From: Anolis sagrei | Taxonomy: Eukaryota > Chordata > Lepidosauria > Squamata > Anolidae | Assembly (NCBI RefSeq): GCF_037176765.1 | Contig: NC_090034.1 | Coordinates: 66,304,455-66,368,454 of the forward strand | Length of the DNA stretch: 64,000 nt | Direction: 5' to 3' | In this document: piece after piece, positions 36,032 to 48,900 of the stretch | How positions within the stretch are numbered: position 1 is the stretch's first letter | Layout: each line of letters opens with the position of its first letter | Program-made: the position numbers and the translations under genes | Notes under the pieces: model-generated | The model's input: only the letters and a program-made list of their open reading frames with translations | Databases searched by the model: none | Told to the model about the DNA's origin: nothing

Positions 36032-39000
36032 TAATGATGCTTTTATTACAGTCAACAAACAATGCAATTGTTATATAGAAAGAAGTGTGTGCAAGCTGTA
36101 TTGGGGAACATAACAGGCCATATTGGGATGGTACACAAAAGGATATAGTTAAAAGCATGGAAAGACACTGACAAAACAGCTTAATAAATATGTTTAAAAT
36201 TGAGTACAGAACAGATACAGTTGAAACCAAACAATTATATGTGTATTAAAGGTAAAATTAAAACTGTTCCTGGAATCCCCATATAACACCTGGCAAGTTT
36301 GGTCCATCAGGGAATCCTTAACTTTCAACAACCGCACATCTTGTCACAACTACACTGAATGTAGTTTTTTTAAAAAGAAAAGATGACTGTAAGTCAAATT
36401 GACAGGACCCATAACAACAGATTGGTATTACTAAGCATCTGTCTAGGTCCATGTTGTAGTATTGCTCCTTTTAACCAACTGTAAACATCAGTTTTGCAAA
36501 CTTTTTTCATTTTGTCCTTGTTTTGTTCTTTTCGTAGGTCTTCTCTGTCTTTGGTGTCACGCTCTTTGGAAGTGTTGTCCCAAAACATTTTGGGAACCTG
36601 GGTACTGCATTATACACTCTCTTCATCTGTATAACTCAGGACGGGTGGATTATCATATATGATGACTTTGAGTGAGTACACATCTCTTCCCACATTGAGT
36701 CACAGTAAGTTATAGAATCATAGAATAACAGATTTGGAAGAGACCACATGGGCCATCCAGTCCAACCCTCTTCTGCCATGCAGGAAAAGCACAATCAAAG
36801 CACACCCGACAGATGGCCATCCAGTCTCTGTTTAAGGAGACTTCATTGGACACTCAGGCAGAGAGTTCCACTGTTGAACAGCTGTTATGGTCAGGAAGTA
36901 CTTCCTAATGTTCAGGTGGAATTTCCTTTCTTTCCTGTTATTTGAATCCATGACTCCATTGAGTCTAAGGGGCCTTCCAGACAGGCTCTATATCCCAGGA
37001 TATGATTTTCTGCTTTAAACTGGATTATATGCCAGATAATCTGGGATAAACAGAAAACCTGGGATCAGATCCTGGGATATTGAGCCTGTCTGGAAGGGCC
37101 CCTAATCTCCAGGGCACAGAAGACAAGCCTGCTCTCTCTTCCTTATGACAACCTTTCATGTCAGCTCACAGCGGTAGCTCCCAATGAAAACACAGGAATG
37201 TGCTCTGGTGTCAAAGAGAAACTTTACTGCTGGAAACACAGACATGTGAAAAGCCGAGATTGCTCAGCGCCAGTTGGTCACTCCTTATATACACACACCC
37301 CTCTGTGATGGCGCGAGTGGCACCACCTATGTATAGAACTGTTAGTTGCAAGATTTAAACTGTTGTATCATGCTTAGTCCTGCCCTTTTACCCTGCTTAT
37401 GTATAGTTGTATGGATTGGTTACTTATAGTTGTCAATCAGTACTGTTTGGCTCCACCTCTTCCTGCAGGAGGGGAGTGTTTCCTTTCTTTTCATTCTGCC
37501 ATCAGAGTTTCTACCAGATGGACATAAGAGACTTGACTCTAAAAGACCCTGATTGAAATTACCTCTCAGCACCAGTTCTGAGGTTTTTACCCTTGAGACT
37601 TGTGCTTCATGTTCAGACCAACCTGAACAACGTTGGAAGTCTCAAGCGCCTTCAAACCGGTTCTTTTGGCACCAAAGGAAGATCCTGAGTCTTCAAACAT
37701 AGGCCATCTGAACTGGGGTTGTGGTTTGCTCCAGCATTCACAGCCATTGAGGAAAGAGGAAACTTGGAAAAGCTTCTCAGCTTCAAACACCTTGGACCCA
37801 GGACTAACTGAGACTGTAACGTATATTTTCCTTCACCCCTCTGAAGTTTCCAGCTCATTGTTTTAAAGAAATAACTCTTTGTGATCAATAAAACTTATTT
37901 TGAGTTATTTACAGCGTTTTGGGTTTTTGAGAGTTCCAGTTTCCTATAGGAGGGCAAGAAGCAATCCCCTGGGGATAGATGCCACGTCCATCCCTCCTTC
38001 ATTAAGAATAATAGCCCCCAGGTGCGATGGCACACCTCACTTGAAAATGCATTTCCCGCCAAACCAAAATCCCGCGCAATATCCCTGCCAAACTGCTAGC
38101 CGTTTTCTCCCAAGGTCAGCAGCTGCAAGTTCCTTATCAATGTCCTACGTCAGGACCCTGGTTTTCAGCGCCATAACTGAGGGCCTGGAAACTGGATCTT
38201 GACACTTTCACATATTTATGCATGGCTCTCACGTCTCCTACAGAACAATGAAGCTAACAAGAAATGGAAAGTTACCTTGGAAGGCCAAGAGCTTGAACAC
38301 TGTTTCCATCCTAAATATCTTGGTATTACCTTAGCTCGAACACTAACATATTAGGAAACACTACATGAACACCAAGCACAAACTAGATGCACATCCTGTG
38401 GAAACTTACTGATAGCGCATGCAGTGCAGACCCAAAACTAATAAGAACATCAGTTCTAGCCTTGTCTGACTCAACTGCTGAGTATGCCTTCCCTGCCCAT
38501 GTGAAGCAGGTGAATATAGCATTGAAGTCTGCCCACGTGAAGCAGGTGAATATAGCATTGAATGAAACATGCAGAGCAATCACAGGATGTCTCAAACCTA
38601 CACCTGTTCATAAACTCTACTAACTAGCTGGCATTCCCCCCCCCCCCCCCCCGCCTCCCCGATGAGCGACGGAAAGTTGCTGTCAATTGTGAGAGAAATA
38701 CGGTTGAACACTGTGAAAGCCACCCACTATATGGCTATCAGCCTCCTCCCAGTAGACTCAAATCAGGGAAAAGCACTCCTCTTAACATTCCCCAAGCAAC
38801 AGGAAGAATATCCCTGTGGGCAGCTAAACCAGGAAATCCCAACTGGATGCCCCCCTCCATGAGGCAAACCAAGAATAGGCAACGTGGAAGTCCCTGAACA
38901 GACTCAGAAGTGGAGTGGTTAGATCAAAAGACAACCTGGCAAAATAGCATGACCTAGAAAAACCATCCACTTTGTGGTGACTGTGGAGCAGAACAGACAA

Positions 39001-42000
39001 CTCCACATCTGTATGCTTGTCCACAATGTCCTGCCTCATGCACAGAGGAAGAATTGTTTGAGGCTACAGACAATACGGTTGCTGTTTCCCGTTTCTGGTC
39101 AAAAGATATTTAGCCACATGTGCCCCTTCTATTTTTATCAGTTTTATACTAATTTATGCAATGCTTTTGATATGAAAAAAAGTCTCCTTTCAATTTTCTC
39201 TTCAAACTGCATTCTGTGAGAGGACAGAATGCAAATCGAGTCTAATGCGCCATTGAATCTAATGCACACTTCAATTTTTTAAAACCCTGACACCAAAAAG
39301 AAAAAGGATTTGCCGTTGAATGTGATGTGCAGTGGCAAAAAGTGCATTCTTTGTAATGTGACCATTCCAGTTGCTACCTGCTTGGAATCTCTTCTTTAAA
39401 AACAAAAGTGTTGGAACATGAAAGTTTCAGCAATGGAAAATAAAACCTTGGAGTGCATCAATAATGTAGAATGAATCCACTTTAATTGCCTTGGTTCAAT
39501 GTTGTGGAATCACGAGGGCTGTAGTTTGACTAGGCCTTGAGCCCTCTCTATCAAAGGATGTAGGTGCTTCACCAAACTACAAATCTCAGGATGCCATAAC
39601 ATTGAGCCATGGCAATGAAATTAGAGATAATGTCCTTCAAATAGGTTCACCAGCTCTTCCTGAAATAGCTTCCCCTTTTGCTTTGGCTCAGCACTAAGAA
39701 GACCGTATGACTCGAATGTAATGCTCATCCTAATTTTTTTTGCAAGGTCATTTTGCCAAAAATGATGAGCATTAGATTTGAGTAAATCTATGTATATAAT
39801 AAAAGTCAGTGTTTGTATGCAGAGGGAGGACGGTGTATGTGGCAGCTTTCTGATTGGCTGCCACTTTCACAGGCCACTGTGACCAGCACGGGCAATGGAC
39901 CTACTCCAAACTTGGCACACATAACCCCCATGACCCCCTTTACGTCCTGGTGAGGTTTGGGGGAGGACGGACAGAGGATAATGGCATTTGTAGTACTTTC
40001 ACCGTGGCCCCCCACAAAGACCAATAAAGACCAAACTTGGCACACAGAGCCCCCATGACCTACTCTACATCCTACTGCAGTTTGGAGGAGGGCTCTCCAT
40101 GGATGATGGGACTTGAAGTACCTCCACTCACTTCCCGAGACCGTTGCAACCCTCATCCAGTGCCCAATCAAGACCAAACTTCGCACACATAACCCCCATG
40201 ACCCTCTTTCCGTCCTGATGAGGGTTGGGAGAGGACGAACAATGGATGATTGGATTTGTTGTACTTTCCCACCCTTTTGTTCCGACAGACTACTGCGGCC
40301 CCCAACAAAGACCAATAAAGACCAAACTTGGCACACACAGACCCCATGACCTACTCTACATCCTACTGCTGTTTGGAGGAGGGTGGGCCAGGGATGATGG
40401 GACTTGCAGTACAACCACTTACTTCCCGAGACTGCTGTGACACTCATCCAATGACTGATCAAGACCAAACTAGACACACAGAGCCCCCATGGCCCACTCT
40501 ACATCCTGGTGCTGTTTGGAGGACGATGGACCATGGACGATGGGACTTGCAGTACCTTTACTAACTTCCTGAGAGCACTGCGAGCCACATAAATGACCGA
40601 TAAAGACCAATCTTGGCACACAATGCCTTTCTCAAATTACCCGTGCAGCACCGGGTCCCCAAGCTAGTAAAGTAATAAAAATGCTTCACAAAGCTCATTT
40701 TAAGTCAGGGTAAGCAAATTTCGGGCTTGAAGTATCTACTTTGGAGTTTGTTTGTTTTTGGGTGAATTGAGATCGTTGTTCAAGAAAAACAATCAGGCAT
40801 AAACAAGGCAGGTTATTAGGAACTGAAGTCCAAAACACCTGGAGAGTCAAAGTTGGCCCAGGCCTGTGATAGAATCAGTGTAGATTTTTATTTAGGCAGA
40901 CATTTAAAGATGAAGGTGGTTTAGATTTAGTCAGGAGATGCTATGTTTTTAACTTTGATTATGTTTTGATGGATTTTAAGAGATTTTTTAAAGTGCTCAT
41001 TCTGTTTTAATGTTTGTATATTTCAAATTGGATACCAATGCTTTTTTATAAAGCTGTTTTAAGACCCCTTGGGGGAGATAAAATGGAGTATAAATAAATA
41101 TACTACTACTACTACTACTACTACTACTAATAATAATAATAATAATAATAATAACAGATCTTAATTGATCTTAACAGATTAGAGAGATGGGCTAAAACTA
41201 ACAAAATGAAGTTCAACAGTGGCAAATACAAGATACTCTACTTAGGCAGAAAAAATGAAATGCAAAAATACAGAATGGGGGAAGCGTGGTCCCCGTGGAC
41301 AGGTTAAACATGAGCCAACAATGTGATGTGGCAGCAAAAAAAGCCAATGGGATTTTGGCCTGCATCTAGTGTCTAGATCCAGGGAAGTCATGCTACCCCT
41401 CGATTCTGCCTTGGTTAGACCACACCTGGAATTGAAGAGAGATATTGACAAGCTGGAATGTGTCCAGAGGAGGGCGACTAAAATGATCAAGGGTCTGGAG
41501 AAAAAGCCCTATGAAGAGCAGCTTAGCGAGCTGGGCATGTTTAGCCTGGAGAAGAGAAGGCTGAGAGGAGATATGATAGCCATGTATAAATACATGAGAG
41601 GAAGTCACAGGGAGGAGGGAGCGAATTTGTCTTCTGCTGCCCTGAAGATTAGGACACAGAACAATGGCTTCAAACTACAAGAAAGGAGATTCCATCTGAA
41701 CATGAGGAAGAACTTCCTGTGAGAGCCGTTCAGCAGTGGAACTCTCTGCCCCAGAGTGTGGTGGATGCTCCTTCCTTGGAGGCTTTTAAACAGAGGCTGG
41801 ACGGATATCTGTCGGGGGTGCTTTGAATGCAATTTTCCTGCTTCATGGCAGGGGGGTTGGACTGGATGGCCCGCAAGGTCTCTTCCAGCTCTATGATTCT
41901 ATGATTCTAAGATGAGTCTTGCATTTCGTTTGTGGAGGTAAAATGTGTTTTGGAGCAGCAGCTTGTGGCATCCAGATTTTTGCAGCAACTATTTTTGCTA

Positions 42001-45000
42001 CTTCATAACACAAATGTTATTGTTGTTTTTTTAATGTGACTCAACAAGGTGTTTTAATTCCTCTGCAGACAAGAAGGCCTTGCCCTGGAGATAGGAGGGG
42101 CCCTCTACTTCTTTATCTTCATCACGTTTGGGGCCTTCATCTTTGCAAATCTCCTTGTGGCTGTGGTGACAACCAACCTGGAACAGTCCATGGCTGAATA
42201 CAACGTGGAGAAGCAACTGCAATCGCAGTCCCCCCTTGAAGCGGCTAATTTAGGACTGGACGTGAGTTCTCAATTCAGGGGCTGGAAACCAGAAAAATAT
42301 TAGGCACAGAGCGGTTTATAACTTGCCAGATTTAGATTTGGATAATTGGGAGTACCTATTTATTTATTTATCGTGTCAGAAGCAAATTGTAAATATAGTC
42401 TATAACGTATTAAAAAAATCCACAAAGTTTAAACTTGTCATTGTACTAAATTTCCTTTGACCAGAAGCTGGCCACTTGGGGTGCCTCTGGTGCCGCTGTA
42501 AGAAGGTCCTCCATTGTGCATGTTGTCTCAGACTGCATTGCAGTAGGTGGTCTGTGGTTTGTTCTTCTCTGCACTCGCATGTCATGGACTTCACTTTATG
42601 GCCCCATTTCTTATAAGGTTGTTATGAATGACTTTTCAATGATTTTAAAGCATAGGTTCTTTTTATTGCAATTTCCAGTGTGAGAAGGTATATCAGATTA
42701 CAGAAAACATTTAGACAAAAAATGACATTGGACATACAGACATACAGATTCTATGCAACTACATTGGATTCACAATTACATTGGTTAACAAACAAACATA
42801 GGGGAATTACATTTTCATTCAACATTCACACCACATCCACATGCATCCAAAATATTACCATATCCTTTTCTCCCTCCTTGGAGAAGCACCTGTAAGGCCA
42901 GACCCTGATTTCCTGCAGCCTGCCAACGCATAGTTCCATAACTTCCATAACGCCATAACTTCAAAACGCTGAAATGCCAAAACTTCTTTCCCTAAGAACA
43001 GTGCCAAGGACCAGATCCCTGTTTTCCATACAGCAGAACCTGACCCCGTGCACAAAATCTAAGACTCCAAAAGCGCACTTCTTCCTCTTCCCTTGAGAAA
43101 GAAGCCCCAAAGTGTCCAGAATCATGCTTTCCCATAGCATATTTGACACTCTCTGAATACACCACCTCTCTCCTTCCCATGGAGCAGAGCATGGCGGGTG
43201 GAACAGACTCCTCGGTCTGCCACGATTTGAGCATTATTAGCCTGAGTCTTTTATAGGAAAATTCTGTTGATGTAGTCCCAAAGTTGTAAATTAATGATAG
43301 ACGTCTTCCATCCTGGATCCATCCCAGTTTCCTGGCCAGATGTTGATCTTCTTGATTGGTGTTGATCTTATGTTGACTTCCTTCTTAACATAAGGAATGT
43401 TGCAAGCATTTCCTTTATCACTGTCCCAGTTCTTATCCCAGCTTCTCATTAACAGGTTTTAATCACAAAGCAGCAAGCAGGTAGTAAGTCATTGCAGGCC
43501 TTAATATTATACTGGTGTTTCCAAAATTATTAGCTCCATCCATACATCCTTCCATCCTTCCATTCATTCCCACACATCATTTTAAATTCACATTTATCAA
43601 ATTTTCACATTGAATTTCTTATTACATATTCCCCCTCTTGCATATAGATTTCATTTTAAATCTATATGCAACATATAGTAAAGTAACCTCTAAATTTAAA
43701 AATCATATCCTACTTCTGAAAGCAAGTGTTATTCTTCTCTCTCATACTGGAAACGAATGCCAAATAACGTCAAATATGTCATGAATAACTTTCCCACATT
43801 GGAAAAGAATATCCCACTCCTGACACCAATTATGTTATGAATGACTTTTCAATAACTTTGAAGCATAGGTTCTTTTTATTGTAATTTCCAGTGTGAGAAG
43901 ATATATCAGATTACAGAAAACATTTAGACAAAGAATGACATTGGACATACAGACATACAGATTCTATGCAACTACATTGGATTCACAATTACATTGGTTA
44001 ACAAACAAACAAAGGGGAATTACATTTTCACTCAGCATTCACACACATGTACATGCATTCATCCACATGCATCCAAATATTACCATATCCTTTCTCCCTC
44101 CTTGAAGAAGCACCTGTAAGGCCAGACCCTGATTTCCTGCAGCCTGCCAACGCATAGTTCCATAACTTCCATAACGCCATAACTTCAAAACGCCGAAATG
44201 CCAAAACCTCTTTCCCTAAGAACAGTGCCAAGGACCAGATCTCTGTTTTCCATACAGCAGAACCTGAATCCCTGCACAAAATTCAAGACTCCAAAAGCGC
44301 ACTTCTTCCTCTCCCCTTGAGAAAGAAGCCCCAAAGTGTCCAGAATCATGCTTTCCCATAGCATATCTGACACTCTCCAAATACACCACCTCTCTCCTTC
44401 CCATGGAGCAGAGCATGGCGGGTGGATCAGACTCCTCGGTCTGCCACGATTTGAGCATTATTAGCCTGAGTCTTTTATAGGAAAATTCTGTTGATGTAGT
44501 CCCAAAGTTGTAAATTAATGATAGACGTCTTCCATCCTGGATCCATCTCAGTGTTGATCTTCTTGATTGGTGTTGATCTTCTGTTGACTTTCTTCTTAAC
44601 ATAAGGAAGGTTGCAAACATTTCCTTTATCACTGTCCCAGTTCTTATCAGAGTTTACTCTTCAGATCTCCTTAATAGGATTTAATCACAAAGCAGCAAGC
44701 AGGAAGTTGGTCACTGCAGGCCTTAATATTATACTGGTGTTCCCAAAATTATTAACTCCATCCATACAACTTCCATTCTTCCATTCATTCCCACACATCA
44801 TATTAAATTCACATTTATCAAATTTGCACATTGAATTTCTTATTACAAGGTTGGCTCTGCATCTCGTGATGCCAGAGCACAACCTGTTCAGCGCCTTCCA
44901 AGTTGCCCAATCTTCTGTGTGCCCAGGAGGGAGTCTCTCATTTGGTATCAGCCACTGATTACAGTTCCGGGTTTTAGCCTGCCACTTTTGGACTCTCACT

Positions 45001-45903
45001 TGCTGAGGTGTTCCTGCGAGTATCTTTGTAGATCTTAGGAAACTATTTCTTGTTTTAAAATGTTGACATGCTGACTGATATGTGAGGATGGGCCGCAGAT
45101 GTCAATGCCTTGGTCCTTTCATTACTGGCTGCTACTTCCCGACAGATATCAGGTAGTGCAAAAACCGGCAAAACAGTATAATTTCTCCAGTTGTGTGGGG
45201 CGTAGACATCCTGGGATAATGTGGCATGTCTCATTAAGGGCCACATCCACTGTTTTAGCATGGTGAGATGTATTCCACGCTGGGCATGCGTACTCAGCAG
45301 CAAAACGCAAGGGCAGATGTCTTCACTGTGTATGCTAGTGATCCCCAGGTTGTGCCAGTCAGTTTTCGTATGATATTATTTCTAGCACCCACTTTTTGCT
45401 TGATATTCAAGCAGTGCTTCTTGTAAGTCAGAGAACGGTCCAGAGTGACTCCCAGGTATTTGTGTGTGCTGCAGTGCTCCAGTGGGATTCCTTCCCACGT
45501 AAACTCAAGATCTTGTCGGTTCTTAAAGTGAAAAACACATGTCTGCATTTCAGATGTATTAGGAACCAGCTGGTTTTCCCTTTAATAGGCTTGTATGAAG
45601 GCCTTTTTTTTTTTACAACTCCGTTTCTTTATGAGTTCTCTCTCACAAATAATCTCCTCTTTTATCTCACCTTGAGTTTTAGCATTTTATCTTGCACATG
45701 TGGCCTGCTCATTGTCATTGTGATTGTGGATATTGTATTTTTATATTGCTTATTATATTCATATGTTTTATGTATTTTACTGTATTGTCTGTGTCTTTGG
45801 TTTTTATTTTATTGTAATTTGTTGTTTGGGCTTGGTCTCATGTAAGCCGCTCTGAGTCCCCGTTGGGGGAGATGGTGGCGGGGTATGAATAAAGATGATG
45901 ATA

Positions 45904-45936
<33 letters not shown>

Positions 45937-48900
45937 ATTATAGGCAGTAAGAGCACCTAAAGCTTCAGATAGCTTCTATTCCGCCATTTCAAAGCTCCCT
46001 GTTTGAATGGTGATGGCATGGTCATCAGCATAGATGAAACTCTCTGTCCCTTCTGGTAGTGGCTGATAATTTGTGTAAATGTTAAACATTGATGGAGCAA
46101 GTATGCTCCCCTGAGGCAGGCCGTTCTTCTGTTTTTGCCATCTGCTTCTCTGGCCATGGGACTCAACAATAAAGTTCCTGTTTTGTAGCTGATTTCCTAT
46201 GAAGCAGGTGAGGTGGTCATCCTTTGCTATGTTATGACTATCTATGACCCTACCTATGCTATATGACCCTTCTTTTAGGGTGGGTCTACATCAGGCATGG
46301 GCAAACTTTGACTGTCCAGGTGTTTTGGACTTCAACTCCCACAATTCCTAACAGCCAGCAGGCTGTTAGAAATTGTGGGAGTTGAAGTCCAAAACACCTG
46401 GAGGGCCAAAGTTGACCCATGTCTGGACTAGATAGATCTGACCCAGCAAGACTGCAGTTACATTCATGCCATTGTTGTTGTTGTTGTTGCTGTTGTACAA
46501 CTTCTGTGATTACGTAGCATTGATCCATGGCAGTTAAAATGGCATCAAGCTGCATTAATTCTACAAATTTCAAAACTTGGAAAACCTGGCCTCATCCATA
46601 AGAGATTCAGTTCCATAGTACCAAACACACTAATCTTTGATCTGAGCGCACAGCCACACAAACCATAAGGCAAAGCAATATGGAAACTTACTCACCAACA
46701 AATATGTGGCTTGGTTGGCTGACGTGTATGGGATGCCTCTTATTTTTCTTTGTGCTTAAGCAGGATGACACGGATGATGATGTCTTCATGGGCCAGTCTG
46801 AACCTGTGCATGTGAAAGAGGTCATGCTTGGAACACCCATGGTCCACCGGCAGGAGCTGCTGTGCGGTGGGAACTTAGGCAACCTGAATGAAGCCACTTG
46901 TGAAGAACTCTGTGTTGTCCTGGAAGCGATCCACGAGAATCTGAAGGAATACCGAGTGATCCGGGATGAGCTTGACCGGTTAAGAGTTTGTCTTCTATAG
47001 AGTTTGTTATCTCCCCCCCCCCTTTTTTTAAAAATTCAAATTTACAAATGTTATAAATACACACGGTGCACATATCATACACAACACCACATATAAGACA
47101 ATCCTCTTGCCCACATCCTACACAAAGTTGACCCCTATCCCACTCACCCGTGCACCCACCACCTTGACTTCCATCCCTAGTCACTATGATGCCTATTACA
47201 ATTCTTATTTACTCTTCTGACATGCTTAACCTGCTGAGCTAAGGGCCGGGCTTTATCTCAGTGGGTTAAACCACCTGCTGCAGAAAATCTTACTGATCAA
47301 AAGGTCGCCAGTTCAAGCCCAGGTTGGAGTGAGTTCCCAACCATCAGCCAGTTTCTGCTCACCTAACAGTTCAAAAATATCAATGTGATTAGATAAATAG
47401 GTGCCGCTTCAGTAGGGAGGTAATAAAAGGTGCCCATGCGGACATGCTGGCAATTTGATTGGGAGAACCTCTACAGCAGGGGTCCTCAAACTATGGCCCC
47501 GAGGGCCCGATATGGCCCTCCAAGGTCATTTACCCGGGCCTCACTCAGGGTCAACCTAAGTCTGAAATGACTTGAAAGCACACAACAATAGCAATCCTAT
47601 GTCATCAGCCAAAAGCAGGTCCACACTTCCCATTGAAATACTGTTTATATTTGTTAAAATTGTTCTTCATTTTAATTATTGTATTGTTTTTAAGTGTTTT
47701 TTGCACTACAAATAAGATATGTGCAGTGTGCATAGGAAATCATTCATGTTTTTTCACATTATAATCTGGCCCTCTAACAGTTTGAGGGACTGTGACCTGG
47801 CCCTCTGTTTAAAAAGTTTGAGGACCCCTGGTCTACAGAAAACAAAGTTCCTCTGCATATATTAACGATATATATATTAACCATAAATTCCTCTTGGAGC
47901 TGTTTACAATTCACTTCTTTGACTCTCCTTCCAGATATGCCATGACCCATTTCTATCTCTTTAAGAACTCTTTGTTATTTTTATCCACCAAATTATTGGA
48001 TCATTTGTCCATTTGCATATAGACAATCAAGCTATTCTATTCTATTCTATTCTATTCTTAAATGTCAAAATAGTGCCTCACCTCTGAGAAGTTACCTGAT
48101 AGGGATGCAAATACATTCGATTGAAGGAGCCATAAAGATTTTTTTTGTCTTTTTGACTACTATGATTCTTACAGAATAGTTCAGGAGGTGAGGTCTATCC
48201 GATTCAACGTAGAACAGGAGCAAGAGGTTGTTTTACGAAATATCCGTGGGGCCAACATCTCAGAAACCGTACTTGGCACTGACATAATGCAGGGGAAGCC
48301 TGGCGATGTTCTGGCTACATTGATGAACCTGGAGAAGGTAAGTTGCAATAAAGGATCACAGAATAGGAAGGAGACCACAAGAATAAATAATAATGTGTTA
48401 TTATTATTATTATTATTAAGAGCCACCCAAGCCAATACCCTGTCATGTGGGAACATTGAATCATCATCAACAACAATAGCAAAAACAACAACACCTTTAT
48501 TTATATCCCGCCATAAATTTCCAGAAGGGACTTGGGGTGGCTTACAAAACAGCACATAATAGTACCATAAGGACACATAGAATACAAGTAAAATACATTA
48601 TCATTTATGACAATAACAATATCAATTAACATAAAACAATACTTACAAAAGATAAAAAGCCTAACTCAATTTAGATAAAATACTCAACAAAACGCAGCAA
48701 TCCCTACTAATTAAAATGGGCAGTACAACCACGTTACAAGTAACGTTGAAGTGTAGAGTCAATATTAATTTGTTTAGCTGATGTCTTAGCCCAGGGGTTC
48801 TCAAACTTTTTAAACAGAGGGCCAGGTCACAGTCCCTCAAACTGTTGGAGGGCCAGATTATAATTTGAAAAAAGCATGAATGAATTCCAGTGCACACTGC

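Larger units (their letters stand above)
42366..46260 (-). mobile_element. LINE (Vingi/Ingi-like group?), split by an LTR element and an L2 tail
   Basis: The minus-strand 3' end lies at 42366-42619 (inverse of [35 protein letters not shown]). It resumes at 44848 ([11 protein letters not shown]) and runs through NETC-type and [20 protein letters not shown] to about 45575, then to about 46260 after an L2 insertion (45580-45940). Order matches the plus-strand copy at 53276. Truncated and frame-broken. Confidence 0.8.

Noticed and set aside
46680-46763. ATG-started hydrophobic frame running into CATSPER4 exon 46764
   Set aside because: It is read-through from the intron. The upstream S6 exon joins in the correct phase at a good acceptor.
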